In this document: positions 1 to 12,499 of the stretch, in pieces
Layout of the letters: every line of letters starts with the position of its first letter
Numbering within the stretch: position 1 is the first letter of the stretch
Source: Chrysaora quinquecirrha
Lineage: Eukaryota; Cnidaria; Scyphozoa; Semaeostomeae; Pelagiidae
NCBI GenBank assembly: GCA_014526335.1
Contig: JACTAT010000147.1
Span: 622,896-686,895, forward strand
Reading direction: 5' to 3'
Length of the DNA stretch: 64,000 nt
Notes under the pieces: model-generated
The model's input: the letters and a program-made list of their open reading frames with translations, nothing else
The model's database searches: none
Told to the model about the DNA's origin: nothing
Translations under genes and position numbers: made by a program

Positions 1-2050
1 TACTTGAAAAGAGACTCCACAGCAAGATGCTAATTGCCAAGTTAAGATTGGGCCTATATTCCATATTTGGTTAGCTCATAATTAATTCGAGAGTGGGTGA
101 TCTACATAGGATTGTACGTAAGACGACACGAGACAATTTCAATTTATCCAATTATTAATTCAGAATTCATGAAAGAACTGTTTCTGACACACACACCTAC
201 GTACAAAACATGTAAACATCCCATTTTGAACCAAAAGACCGAACACAAATGATTACGGTTTGACATAAACTTACAGAGGCAGTTCTTCGTATAACTTTTT
301 TTCAAAGGAAACTAAAGAAAGCAGTCCTGTACAAAGACTCAAGCAAAACCCCATGAAAAACCACAGAGACATAATTATGTAACTGAAGGCTTTGCACAGA
401 ATATATAGCAAACATTGGTTACACTCTTTTTTTAATAAGCAACTTGATTTTCGTCCAGCCCTCAAAGTTGCTTAAAATTTTAGACATTTCATCCCTCAAA
501 GTTTCTTTAACGTTGCTTAACATTTTTTGTACCTACTAACCACCCCTGACTTTTGGGAGACAGTAAGTGGAAAAACGTTAGCTAACGAACTTCAACATGC
601 AAAACATAAGAACGAAGAACAATCTCTTAACACAAGAAAGCTTGGTTGTTTGACTTCTTAGTTGCTTACAGTAATTGAATTGAGCCCTCAAGTTGCTTAA
701 TGTTAAGGTCAGTTCAGCCCTAGTTGCTTATTGAGCGGTTGCTTATTAAAAAAAGAAAGTGTGTCTTTAGCAACTACGTTTTACAGCTTTGTTTTGACAT
801 AAAAACATCTAATAATTGTTTAACTTTCTTGATCTATCCCTCAGGTTGATTTCTTAATGTTTTTTTCTAATTAACTTGATATTGTAGTTTGTATGTAGTT
901 TGTAACGTAAAATATTTGGAAACCTACCCTGCCTTGTATTGGACTTTAAAGTTTATTTTCTATTTCGTAACGACATTGTATTGATAGGCTGGTGTTTATT
1001 AGCTACATATATCATTAGCTATTTCAAAACAAACGTTAATAAAGAATGAAGAAAAACTGTGCTCTTTTTATGCCACTGACTTTGCAACTGGCAACTCAGC
1101 GCAATCCAAAATTCACCCATCTTCATCTTAACTCACTAACAAGATTATCTTTAATAACATCTTCAACTTCTATTGCAGCTCCAAATTTATCCTCCAGAAT
1201 GATTCTAAACCTCAATCTTATCAACTTACTCAGAAAGGTCAAGCTAATTTTTCTTTTAAGCGTGGCAAGTGAATAATTATTTGAATATTTCACTGTTGAA
1301 TATTTGGGTATCAATTTCAATTGGCTTTTGTTCATATCGATACCTTATCCAATTTGAATTTATCAATCATAGTTTTATATTATTAATAATCATTATTCTG
1401 CGCTCTGAGCATAATACGAGTACTTGGTCGTGCTCCGTAGTGATGAAAAGAAGATGTAGATGTAGATGAATATTTAAGGATTACTTTCAATTAGCTTCCG
1501 TTCATTTTTATACCTAATCCATTTTTTTACCAAAAATGCATGCACTCACCTTAGCAAAAACTTTATCTCTTTACAATAACTCTACTCATTCCACCCTTTC
1601 ACAATAAAATTTACTTGTAACATATGCTGTTGCCTCAACAAGTACGTCTAGGTTTTGAATAACTTTTTTACCATAAATGTATAGATTCTAAAGCATCTAC
1701 AGCATGAAATTTTATGAGTACAATGACAAGGGCTGTTCTCAGAGCAACATCAGATGCTAATGTTCTCAAAAAGACTAATATTGTTCAACACAATACAACA
1801 AGAAAAAATAAATTTGAGTGGGGAGAATTGAGTGTGAAAGATGCAGAGTTTTTGGTACAAATAAACAAGAGACGGATCACAACTTTGAACATTTAGTCCT
1901 GTAGTTATCCACCATTGTGAGGTGCACTTTCAGTTTACACTCTGACAATTACGTGAACAAAATATTAAAGGCTGTTCTCAAAACATCAATCAAAAGTCAG
2001 ATTTACAAAAATCAACTGTGCTAGCCTGAGATAAAACCAGACAAAATTTC
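1..2050. other. No gene recognised; AT-rich intergenic DNA
   Basis: Only short ORFs on both strands with no recognisable family, and no splice-bounded coding segment I can support. Segments such as TTGCTTA recur around 650-760 but do not form a clear repeat array. Confidence 0.5.
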
Positions 2051-2054
2051 ATTT

Positions 2055-2541
2055 TCAGGAAGGCCTCGATGGCGTAAACTTAGGTGGTGTTAACATCATG
2101 AACATCAAACACGCCGGTGACACATACGCTACAGAAGGTCGTAGATTGTTAGCTACGTCAAGGGGAATGGTGTTCATGGAGTGGCACTTAATACTAGGAA
2201 AACCGAGACGATCGTCCAAACAAGACACAAAGACATTCTGAAGTGCAAGATCGATGAAACGGCGTGCAACCGAGGCAGGTATTGCTATTCAAATACATCG
2301 GATCTTTGTTCAGGAGGACGGGAAACCAATAGAAGAAATAAAGGCCAGAAAAGCGCAAGCAAGACAAGGGTTCAACATCACGATCGTGCAACAAGCAGCA
2401 GCCTACAAACGAAAGCTGCTTCCAACAATAAAAAAGCGACAGGTCAAGTTCCTCGGACACATCATAAGGAAAGGAAAGCTCCAAAATCTGATCTTGTCCA
2501 GAAAGGTTGCCGGTGTCGTATGCGGAAGTGCCCCCTATTGA
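2055..2541 (+). pseudogene. Decayed non-LTR retrotransposon reverse transcriptase fragment
   Basis: Conceptual translation in shifting frames matches the C-terminal half of a non-LTR reverse transcriptase. A GVNIMNIKHAGDTYA stretch near 2085-2130 occupies the place of the catalytic YADD motif (normally ..NNLRYADDT..). It is followed by LNTRKTETIVQ (near 2185-2220), the usual NxxKTE block, and by KKRQVKFLGHIIRKGKL (near 2431-2480), the usual RRLRWFGHVxR block. The catalytic Tyr-Ala-Asp-Asp has become His-Ala-Gly-Asp, and at least two frame changes separate the blocks, so the copy is dead. The clade cannot be assigned from this fragment. Confidence 0.75.
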
Positions 2542-2884
2542 AAATGGTCCGATTTAAAGGAATGTGTTTCACTACTTCGAAACGCAATAGCGTTTCTCCC
2601 GGAACGCAATATATGAAAATATTTTGAAACAAAGGACATAACGATTATATTATAACTTGTCAGTAACAATTATAAGAATAATAATAAAAATAAATAAATC
2701 GTGACAATTGCTGAAATAAGGAAAATATATGAGAAAATAATGAATAATTGAGAATGATATAATTTTATGCTATGATGATACAAATACGATACGCTATGTA
2801 GAATAAAAAATTACATTACTAAGAAATATGAATTAAATAAGATGTTATCAAATTCAACAATATGCAGTGCAACGAAGAAAAAGG

Positions 2885-3745
2885 TATATTACCAATTACC
2901 CCCAACAAAAAGATAGCACAAAGGGGCATTTGTATGTTTGGATCTATATCCTATAGCTTTCAGCGTGTCAAACTTCCTCTTTTCGCCAGGTTTAATACAT
3001 GTATTACAATTTCTTGCCCGGAAGGAGCGAGCGAGAACGCGCGACTGGTGGGCTTATAGTCTCCCCTGCGTAAGTCTTATCACTGGATTCTATCTCATCT
3101 TGACAAATGTTGTCAGCAATACGTCAGCAAATTTTGGTCAAGTTGGAACAAAGGCTCGTCAAAACGAGTTTTGGAAATTTGGTGGACTTTGACTGAAAAA
3201 ATGGAGGCTTGTTTTACTTGCAGCTGCGGATAGGAGATAACATGATTTAAATGATTGTTTGTGTTCCTTGTTGGTATTCATTTTACTGAATGTATAATTT
3301 AATCATTTGTGTTGACCTAACAAAGGAGCAACAATTTCTGTGTTGTGTACTGTGCTACGCTACGTGTTGCTGCTGAAAAGATAAACGTTAGCGTATTGAA
3401 TATTTTTTGGGCCTATCTTTATTGCAAGATTTTGTTTTTTATCTGTACTGTATGTGGAGATATGACAGTTCATGCAGCAAGTGGGACACTTTATCTTAAT
3501 ATGGAGGTTTTGAGAAAAAATTGGAGCCCTGAACAGAAAATTAGATAATTTTTAGAAAATATAATCATAGTAATCGTAATCGTAAGGCACTATGTTATAA
3601 CTTACATAGAGGTCTGGTACCAATTACCCTAGTCCAAAAATAGCAACTGGATAATTTTTCAGAACAGGTTTATATCCAGTTTTGTAAAGCACATCAAAAA
3701 GTGTATTTTCGCCAAATTTTCATGCATTCATCACATTTTGCAAAA
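2885..3745. repeat. Diverged direct repeat pair (2885-2995 and 3605-3745)
   Basis: Both segments carry the same order of words: a TACCAATTACCC block, AAAA-TAGCA, then TTTTCGCCA followed by a TTTAATACAT or TTTCATGCAT tract and a CACATTTTG/TACAATTTC end. Identity is low and the second copy leads directly into the 1.58-kb tandem array, so the array's flank may itself be an old repeat. Confidence 0.4.
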
Positions 3746-4807
3746 TCCTATATTACTAATATGCTTAAATGCAAATCAGGTTGACCATTGTTCTGCTCCC
3801 CGTACTGAGCCTTATAAACGATTCAACCGAAAAGGCTTTTTCCCTGGGCCACCTAGAGATGCGCTTTTTTCTTTAATCGATCCCGTTTCTGGCCGGATAC
3901 TGTTTAAAGATTTTGCTAAGCGTTTTGAAACCTATAAGTTGGTTAAAATTTCGATTTTCTCTCGGTTCGAAAAAGTTTTGATTTTGATGGCGGCCATCTA
4001 TTGTGTTCCCTTCACTGCACGCACAGTGATTCTTTTGTCCTGCGGAAGTTTTCTCCTAATTGCTCAGTTAATGTTGACATGAGCTGAAATTGAAGCTAAA
4101 ATTATTCAGTATTTCAAATGGAGGAAACATTCAAAATTTACTCGATTTTTACTCAAAAGTCTTGCTGTAAAATTCTCCTAAAATTTCTGCAGCAAGTTGG
4201 ACATTATTTCTGCTGATGATTCCACGAATATTCTCAAGATTTATCACGCATCCCGACTCTTTTGTCCTGTCTTTGGATTTTCTTCCTCAGAGGAAAAACA
4301 AATCAAAAGACACGTTGATTTATTTTGGAATCATACGAGGATCTTGCCCATATTCTTTCGGGTTTTAAGAAGAGTTCTTGCTTTGACAAGCTTCAGAAAT
4401 CCCCACGGTAAGAGTTGCGTTTTCCTCTCAGTTTTCCTCTAAAATTTTTCCACTAATAACACAGTTAAAAATAAAACCACTGTGCACGCAATGTAAACAA
4501 AACAAACACGTAATGAAACTCAAATAGGCCTAAATATTTTTTGCCTTCCTTCAAAAAGTCAGATCTCAAATACAAAAAAGTCGAGATTAAGTGAGTAGAA
4601 TATTTTTTTATGAAGGTCGTTTGAAATTGAAGTTTTGGAGTTTTCTGTTGGACATGAGAAAAGGAAGGAGTATTGAATTTACACAGGACCAGGAGTACCT
4701 AATTTTGCAGAAGATAGGATTTTAATTAAGTGCAGACAGGTCATAAACATTTTGTTTAAGTTGACAGAGCACAGTCAGAGATATCCCTCGCCACTTGCTC
4801 ACTATGG

Positions 4808-4830
4808 TATGGTCATAATGATGATGAAGA

Positions 4831-4871
<41 letters not shown>

Positions 4872-5025
4872 GTGATGGTGATGATGATGATGATGATGAT
4901 CTGACGATGATTATGATAAGGATGGTGCTGATAATGATGATGAGGATGAGGATGATTCTAATGGTGATTATAATGTTGGCAATAATGATAATTTTGAGGG
5001 TGATGATAACTATGATGATGATGTT
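4808..5025 (+). repeat. (GAT)n microsatellite in tandem unit 1
   Basis: Nearly pure GAT/GGT triplets, matched at the same relative place in unit 3 (7940-8135) and, much shorter, in unit 2 (6384-6456). The short methionine/isoleucine/serine ORFs called here on both strands are artefacts of this repeat. Confidence 0.9.
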
Positions 5026-6535
5026 CTTTTTTTGTCCACAGTTATCAATTATCAATTTTGTCCACAGTTATCAATACCCTTTTATCAATTCTCTCATGTA
5101 TTTACCATTACAAGTAGACTAGCTTTTGGCATCCCACAACCTCCCCGGACTCTAGCGAAAGTTCAGAAGACTGCAAGTTAAAAGGCAGCAAGTTAAAAGG
5201 CAGCTGAGTGGTATCTTGTCTTTCCAAGGCTAAACTGGTATTATTATTCACCGCATCGCATGTCACAAACTCACCCGCATCGCGGGTGTCAAGGTAAAAA
5301 GCTCGCCCGCATCGTGGGCGTCAAGTTAAAAAGTCTCTATTACTAATATTCTTATTATGCAAATGAGATGCCCCATTGTTATGGCCCTTTGTTCGATTAC
5401 ACAAGAAAGGCTTTTTCCCTGGGCTACCTAGAGATGCGCTTTTTTCTTTAATCGATCCCGTTTCTGGTCGGACACTGTTTAAAGATTTTGCTAAGCGTTT
5501 TAAAACCTAGAAGTTGGTTAAAATTTCGATTTTCTCTCCGCTCGAAAAAGTTTTGATTTTGATGGCGGCCATCCATTGTGTTCCCTTCACTGCACGCACA
5601 GTGATTCTTTTGTCCTGCGGAAGTTTTTTCCTGATTGCTCAGTTGATGTTGACATGAGCTGAAATTTGCAGCTAAAATTACTCAGTATTTCAAATGGAGG
5701 AAACATTCAAAATTTACTCAATTTTTACTCAAAATCTTGCTGTAAAATTCTCCTAAAATTTCTGCAGCAAGTTGGACATTATTTCTGCTGTTGATTCCAC
5801 AAATATTCTCAAGATTTATCACGCATCCCGACTCTTTTGTTGTCTCTAAAAAACATTTCTTAGAGGTCAAACGAAACTGATTCATTTTGGAATCTTACCG
5901 ATATTTTTTCGGGTTTCAAGAAGAGTTCTTGCTTTGAAAGCTCCAGAAATCGCCAGGGTGAGAATTTTGTTTTGCTGTTTCGTCTAAAATTTTTCTACTG
6001 ATAACGCACAGTTAAAAAATTTTAATGCACTGTGCACGCAAAGCAATTGAAAAAACTCGTAGGGCCTATAGGCCTACCCTATGAAACTCAAAGGCCTAAA
6101 ATTTTTTGGGTTCTTTTAAAAAGTCAGAGTTTGAACACAAAAAAGTCGACATCTAGTGAGATAGACTATTTGTTGCTGATGTAGGAAGTTTGAAATTGAA
6201 GTTTTGGAGTTTTTTGTGGGATGATATGGGAAGATTTTTGAACTTACCAGGCAGTAATTTTGCCTGTAATAGGATTTCAAGTGCAGACAGGTCATAAAAC
6301 ATTTTGTTACATTATAGTTCAAGTAGATGGAACACAGTCAAAGATTTCCATCACCTCCATGTATATCACTTTCTCACAATGATATGGTCATGATGATGAT
6401 AATGATGATGACCATAGTGATGACCATAGTGATGATTGTGATGATGATGACAATAATGTTCTTTTTGTCCACAGTTTAATACCCTTTATAAATTCTCCAA
6501 TGTGTTAACCATTACAAGTAGACTAGCTTTTTAAA

Positions 6536-6915
6536 TTGATGCCCTTGATGCGGCAAGCTTTTACCTTGACACCGCAATGCGGTGAGTTTCTATGACACCC
6601 GCAATGCGGTGAATATTAATACCAGTTTAGCCTTGGAAAGACAAGATACCACTCAACTGCCTTTTAACTTGCTGCCTTTTAACTTACAGCCTTCTGAACT
6701 TTCGCTAGAGTCCGGGAGGTTAGCTCCCCATGGCATCCCACAACCTCCCGGACTCTAGCGAAAGTTCAGAAGGCTGTGTTAAAAAGCAACAGTTGAGTGG
6801 TATCTTGTCTTTCCAAGGCTAAACTGGTAATTTCACCGCATTGCGGGTGTCAAGGTAAAAACTCACCCGCATTGCGGGTGTCAAGGTAAAAAGCTTGCCC
6901 GCATCGCGGGCATCA
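6536..6915. repeat. Long near-perfect palindrome in tandem unit 2
   Basis: Two arms of roughly 185 bp face each other around a short spacer near 6720-6740 that contains CCCCATGGCATCCC. In order, the left arm holds GCGG-hairpins, CCAGTTTAGCCTTGGAAAGAC, AAGATACCACTCAACTGCC and TTCGCTAGAGTCCGGGAGG. The right arm holds the same blocks reversed and complemented. Within each arm are smaller nested hairpins of the form CACCCGCATTGCGGGTG. Unit 3 has the same structure with the right arm cut at about 8512. Confidence 0.85.
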
Positions 6916-7939
6916 ATCCTATATTACTAATATGCTTAAATGCAAATCAGGTTGACCATTGTTCTGCTCCCCGTACTGAGCCTTATGAACGATTCAACCG
7001 AAAAGGCTTTTTCCCTGGGCCACCTAGAGATGTGCTTTTTTCTTTAATCGATCCCGTTTCTGGCCGGACACTGTTTAAAGATTTTGCTAAGCGTTTTGAA
7101 ACCTAGAAGTTGGTTAAAATTTCGATTTTCTCTCGGCTCAAAAAAGTTTTGATTTTGATGGCGGCCATCTATTGTTCCTCTCACCACACGCACAGTGATT
7201 CTTTTGTCCTGCGGAAGTTGTTGAGCTTACATTCGGCCTAAAATTATTTCAGTATTTGAAATGGAGGAAATTGCAAAACTACTCTGTTTTCTTACTCAGA
7301 AGTCTTGCTGCTAATGTCTCCTAAAATTTCTTCAAAAAGGTGGATATTATTTCTGCTGTTGATTCAACGATTTTTCTCATGATTTATCACGAATCCTGAC
7401 TCTTTGTCCTGTCTTTGGATTTTCTTCCGCTTAAAGGAAAAACAGTTATTTTGGAATCTTACGAGGAATCTTGCCCACATTCTTTCGGGTTTCAAGAAGA
7501 GCTCTTGCTTTGATAAGCTTCAGAAATCCCCACGGTAAGAGTTGTGTGTGTTTTGCTCCCAGTTTCGTCTAAAATTTTTCCACTAATAACGCAGTTACAA
7601 TTTTTAAAACCACTGTGCACACAATGTAAACAAATCAAACACGTAATGAAACTCAAATAGGCTTAAAATTTTTGTGGGTTCCTTGAAAAAGTTAGACCAG
7701 AGTTCGAAGACAAAAAAGTCGAGATTTAGTGAGTAGAATATTTTTTTATCAAGGACATTTGAAATTGAAGTTTTGGAGTTTTCTCTCGGATAGGAGAAAA
7801 GGAAGGACTATTGAATTTACCCAGGAGTAATTTTGCATAAGATAGGATTTTAATTAAGTGCAGACAGGTCATAAACATTTTGTTTAAGTTGACAGAGCAC
7901 AGTCAGAGATATCCCTCACCACTTGCTCACTATGGTATG

Positions 7940-8135
7940 GTCATAATGATGATGAAGATTTTGATGATAATGATGATGATGATGATGGTGATGGTGATGA
8001 TGATGATGATGATCTGACGATGATTATGATAAGGATGGTAGTGATAATGATGATGAGGATGAGGATGATTCTAATGGTGATTATAATGTTGGCAATAATG
8101 ATAATTTTGACGGTGATGATAACTATGATGATGAT
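7940..8135 (+). repeat. (GAT)n microsatellite in tandem unit 3
   Basis: Almost identical to the block in unit 1, including the interruptions, which supports recent duplication of the whole unit and not independent microsatellite growth. Confidence 0.85.
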
Positions 8136-8555
8136 GTTCTTTTTTTGTCCACAATTATCAATTATCAATTTTGTCCACAGTTATCAATACCCTTTTATCA
8201 ATTCTCTCATGTATTTACCATTACAAGTAGACTAGCTTTTTAACTTGGCGCCCTTGATGCGGCGAGCTTTTATTGACACCCGCGATGCGGTGAGTTTCTA
8301 TGACACCCGCGATGCGGTGAATATTAGTACCAGTTTAGCCTTGGAAAGACAAGATACCACTCAGCTGCCTTTTAACTTGCTGCCTTTTAACTTGCAGTCT
8401 TCTGAACTTTCGCTAGAGTCCGGGGAGGTTAGCTCCCCATGGCATCCCACAACCTCCCCGGACTCTAGCGAAAGTTCAGAAGACTGCAAGTTAAAAGGCA
8501 GCAAGTTAAAATTTATGCCTAAAATGGTTCTTATCAACCTCAATACAACCCAAAC

Positions 8556-10614
8556 AACATAGAGCAGAAATGTTACTTATGCGCGCGCATTTTCTTCTGC
8601 ACTTGCAAAAACGAAAATTGAGTTGAATTTTCTGCTGTTGAACAAAGGCACAAAGCTGTGAGGATTTTGCTTGTGTTTAATGTTTCGAATTTTGGTTAAT
8701 TATTTGTGTTAAATAAAGCTTTGGAAACTCAGACAAGATGAAAATAAAACATTGATATCTTCTGGGGAAATCAGTGATAATGGATTATTAAATTTTCCAA
8801 AGAGATAGTAGATGTTTTATGCACACAACTCTCAACTCTTGGTTTAGGCCACACCATGATCAACTCTCTTTGTGGGGAAAAACAATAAATTACTCTTTTG
8901 TGTAGAAAAAATCAGTTTATTGTTTCATGCTTGGTTTTTCATGAATAACTTCAGATGGCAGCACTTATTTTCATTTATCTTGGTCTACCATTGCCTTCCA
9001 AGAAAATCCTTTAGTGTATCCAAAAAATGCATATGTTCTGGTTTTAGAAGAACACTATGAAATGTTTAAAAAAATGTGAAAAATGAATAAAGTAAAGAAA
9101 GTAAGATAAAAAATTAGTTATTTTAGCTTCACCCAGAAATGACAAGTTAACAAATTCAACAAACTCAATTTTTGAAATTTGAAATTCATTCTCTATTCTA
9201 AACAAAAACAGAGATCTACTTCTAACAACATCCTTCTTCAGCATTAATTATCCTGTCAGCAACTGCCCAGCTTATCAGTTACAGTACACATCTGCTCCAC
9301 AGAATATATCACAAGACAGGCCAGTTTTGTTTACTATTATACATCATTTGTTGCTTGAAGTGTGGTTCACAAGTGAGATTCTATGAACAGCTGGAATGTT
9401 GGATTATTTTTGAGCCCTCACTCCCAAAACGCTTTGTCCTGAACAGCAAAAACTTCAGGACCAAACTTTTTTTGTGAATGATTGAATGAAGATGGCATTT
9501 ATTTCCCCCATTTAAATTATTTTTTAACAGCTTTGTACTGATTCTGGAACGCTCAACAATTTTCAGAACATTGCATAGGTGATCTGAAAGAAAAAAACAG
9601 ACACTAATTACCCTAGGATTACAAAACACAATAATTGTTTGAAGAGGAAAGTCCCAGTGCCCTATGAATATAACATTCACATGCTTTGCTAAAAGAATTT
9701 TAATCAATATTGTACATAACATAAACTAGCAAAACAGTACTTGAAAAATAGAATGGAATGGGCCTAGGCAACATGTCATTAAAAGCTTAAAGTTATGAAT
9801 ACATTTAGAGAAAAATTTCAGTATGTTTGCCAATTTTCCCACGAATGAGATAAAGTGTTTTAAGGAGTTTGAGATATGCTCTTTCAGCTGAAAAAAAATT
9901 CGTGTTGTGGCAGGGTAGGGATTTTTCACAATTTGCAACTGAATTTACCCATATAAAGTTTTGCATTTTTATTACGAAAATGTACACTAATTTTTTGTTC
10001 CGCAGTAGAAAAGTAACGGCATGTTCGATCTCTAATGCGGTTTGAAAACTTGAGAATTTAAGCTCGGGCCTACGCCAGGTAATATAAAAAATCCCGGAAA
10101 GTTAGGTTTGTATCGAAATATTTGTGAGTGAAGAATTTAGATTGATAGGGGAAGTGTGTTCTCAATGTTCAACTGATGCCAGTTTGAGCTAAAATTTGAA
10201 ATAGTTTGCCAATTTTCCGAGTATACAGACCTGTATCAGAATGTCGTCCTCATCTTGGAAATCCATTTCGTGAAAAATTCATCTTGTGGCAGGGTACAGT
10301 TTTTGAGATATCTTTAATTTACATTTCCAGAAATTTCGCTGTAAAAACAGTCTTCCCTGCTGATGAAATATAAGCATCTATTTACCACTTAAACCCTACA
10401 GATCTCCATGAAACTTCACTTGACTGTAGCCACCTCCTCAGTCTGCAGCATCATGGCCACCCTTTTCACTTCGCGCGTTCCAAGATGCCTGATCACGCTG
10501 TTGGGTTCCTGTGGTGAAAAAATTCTCTGCCCCTCCCTCCTCCCTCCATTTTGACCCTTCCTTGCAGGCGCAAGAGCCGTTTGGTCAGCGGCATAAACAT
10601 TTCTGCTCTATGTT
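8556..10614. mobile_element. Candidate ~2-kb element bounded by a 19-bp inverted repeat
   Basis: AACATAGAGCAGAAATGTT at 8556-8574 is exactly inverted at 10596-10614. Similarity continues inward (left: ACTTATGCGCGC; reverse complement of right: TATGCCGCTGAC) and outward (CAACCCAAAC against TGGTTTGGGTTA). No long ORF lies between, so if it is a transposon it is non-autonomous. Inside, two diverged copies of a segment lie near 9816-9960 and 10203-10330, both containing TTTGCCAATTTTCC and TTGTGGCAGGGTA. Confidence 0.45.
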
Positions 10615-10653
10615 AACCCAAACCACAAAACATAGCAATGCTATCGCAATGTC

Positions 10654-10885
10654 CGAAGGACTATAATCATCGTCATCATCATAAAAATCGCTATTATAAT
10701 CATAATCGTTATTGTTATTGTGACCACCATCATGATCATCATCACGATCAATATCATCATCATTACGATCAATATCATCATCATCACGATCAATATGATC
10801 ATCATCATCGTGATCATCATCAGCATCATCAACATCATCATCAACGCAACAATCATCATTATGTCATTTCCATGATTATCAGAAT

Positions 10886-10922
<37 letters not shown>

Positions 10923-11010
10923 ACACAAGAATCACCATCATGTCATTTCCATCATTATCATGAATATCATCATCATCATCATCATCATGATCATCATTAT
11001 CATCATCATT

Positions 11011-11055
<45 letters not shown>

Positions 11056-11084
11056 GTCATCATCATCATCATCATCATCATCAA
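10654..11084 (+). repeat. (ATC/CAT)n microsatellite block
   Basis: About 430 bp of CAT, CAC and CGAT triplets, including long pure ATC runs at 10888-10920 and 11008-11082. His-rich, Ile-rich and Met-rich ORFs in three frames are artefacts. Confidence 0.95.
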
Positions 11085-11107
11085 CCCCCCATCTTTACAC
11101 GAAAATT

Positions 11108-11955
11108 GGCACGCATCAGAATGTCGAGAATCTTCCCACAACAATAACCCAATCGAAATAAATATGACATCGACATGCACTGATCTGTGAACGACCTCGG
11201 ACATCGACAACAACATGCGCAATGCAAAAGGCTAATTAAAGTATTTTTTTATGCAATATGACAGAGCTTTGAGAATTAATTGAGCTTCGAGAATCTTCTG
11301 CCAAGACTTCAACCACAATGACTCATCTATATGTTTACAAATTCGTTATTGCTGCTAATTGTCAAATAATTGGTATGCATAACATCCATTTACGGCGACT
11401 TCAAAAGTTACTTCCTCATATTTGTGGTTTTTCTTTTGTTACATTTTGGCAAGAAAAAGCGTCTATACATACATATATCCATACATGCGTTCCACAAACA
11501 CCCTCTCATTATGTCCTTCGGACATAAACATGGCACGCATCAGAACGTCGAGAATCTTCCCATAACAACAACCCAATCGAAATAAATATGACATCGACAT
11601 CCACTGATCTGTGAACGACATCGGACATCGGCAACAACATGCGCAACGCAAACGGCTAACAAAAGTATTTTATTATGCAATATGCAAGTACAGAGCTTGG
11701 AGAATTAATTGAGCTTCGAGAATCTTCTGCCAAAACTTCAACCACAATGACTCATCTAGATGTTTACAAATTCGTTATTGCTGCTAATTGTCAAATAATT
11801 GGTATGCATAACATCCATTTACGGCGACTTCAAAAGTTACTTCCTCATATTTGTGGTTTATCTTTTGTTACATTTTGGCAAGAAAAAGCGTCTATACATA
11901 CATATATCCATACATGCGTTCCACAATCACCCTTTCATTATGTCCTTCGGACATA
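11108..11955 (+). repeat. 424-bp tandem duplication
   Basis: The segment 11108-11531 is repeated at 11532-11955 with few differences, from GGCACGCATCAGAA to the hairpin TTATGTCCTTCGGACATAA that ends both units. The same hairpin core (GTCCGAAGGAC, opposite sense) sits at about 10655, just before the (ATC)n block, so the hairpin may mark unit boundaries. The small ORFs here are copied with the repeat and not independent genes. Confidence 0.9.
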
Positions 11956-12480
11956 AAACAAACTGTAACAACCATGAAACAAAGGAAAATGCGTTATTAG
12001 AACAACTGCAAATCATTTTGAAATGTTTCGCAAATTGCTGATTTGGGGGCCTAAATAGTAATTTGCGAAATTTTTGTTGATATCTTCCAATAAAAGACTA
12101 TTTGCTTGATGAATCTTGAGAATGGCTTCACTACACAGTATCTGAGCCTGTTTACTCCTTGTTTTTTAACATTAAATGAACATTTCTTTAAGAATCTGGG
12201 ATATTTATTTTTTTTGCCAAAGTTTTGCGAAAATTTCAGAAAAATTTGGCAAAATTTTGAAAAATTCCGCAAATTATCATAAGCCATTCAAAATACACAG
12301 GAAAAGTGTAAATCTTTGCCTTTGCAATCAAAATTTGCCTTCGTTAAATAACTAATGCATGTACATATGATTTTATGTTTGTAAATGTTTTTCTGAAACA
12401 ATACAAGTCTGTTTTACAAAAAAGTTGGAAACAAGTAATTGTCTCATGGCCTAGGCAGTTAGTTATTTTATGACCAGGTG
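11956..12480. other. No gene recognised
   Basis: AT-rich sequence; ORFs are short and lack any recognisable motif. Confidence 0.5.
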
Positions 12481-12499
12481 AAAAACGGGGACCTAAGTC

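Larger units (their letters stand above)
3744..8512 (+). repeat. Three-copy tandem array of a ~1.58-kb unit
   Basis: Units begin at about 3744, 5334 and 6915 with a TATTACTAATAT block. Each continues with the same succession: GGCTTTTTCCCTGGGC, TTTAATCGATCCCGTTTCTGG, GGCGGCCATC, TTCTTTTGTCCTGCGGAAG, a (GAT)n microsatellite, TTTGTCCACAG, and a terminal hairpin block rich in CCCGCATCGCGGGTGTCAAGG. Units differ by substitutions and by loss of one palindrome arm: unit 1 keeps only the right arm, unit 2 both, unit 3 the left arm and part of the right. No unit has a long ORF. It is either a tandemly amplified non-autonomous element or a large satellite-like repeat. Confidence 0.85.

Noticed and set aside
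10638..11147. 169-codon histidine-rich ORF
   Set aside because: It is the translation of an (ATC)n microsatellite; other frames give Ile- or Met-rich ORFs of similar length.
10650..12000. CRISPR-like array from regular repeats
   Set aside because: Repeats are a microsatellite and a two-copy 424-bp tandem duplication; genome is eukaryotic, with no repeat-spacer regularity.
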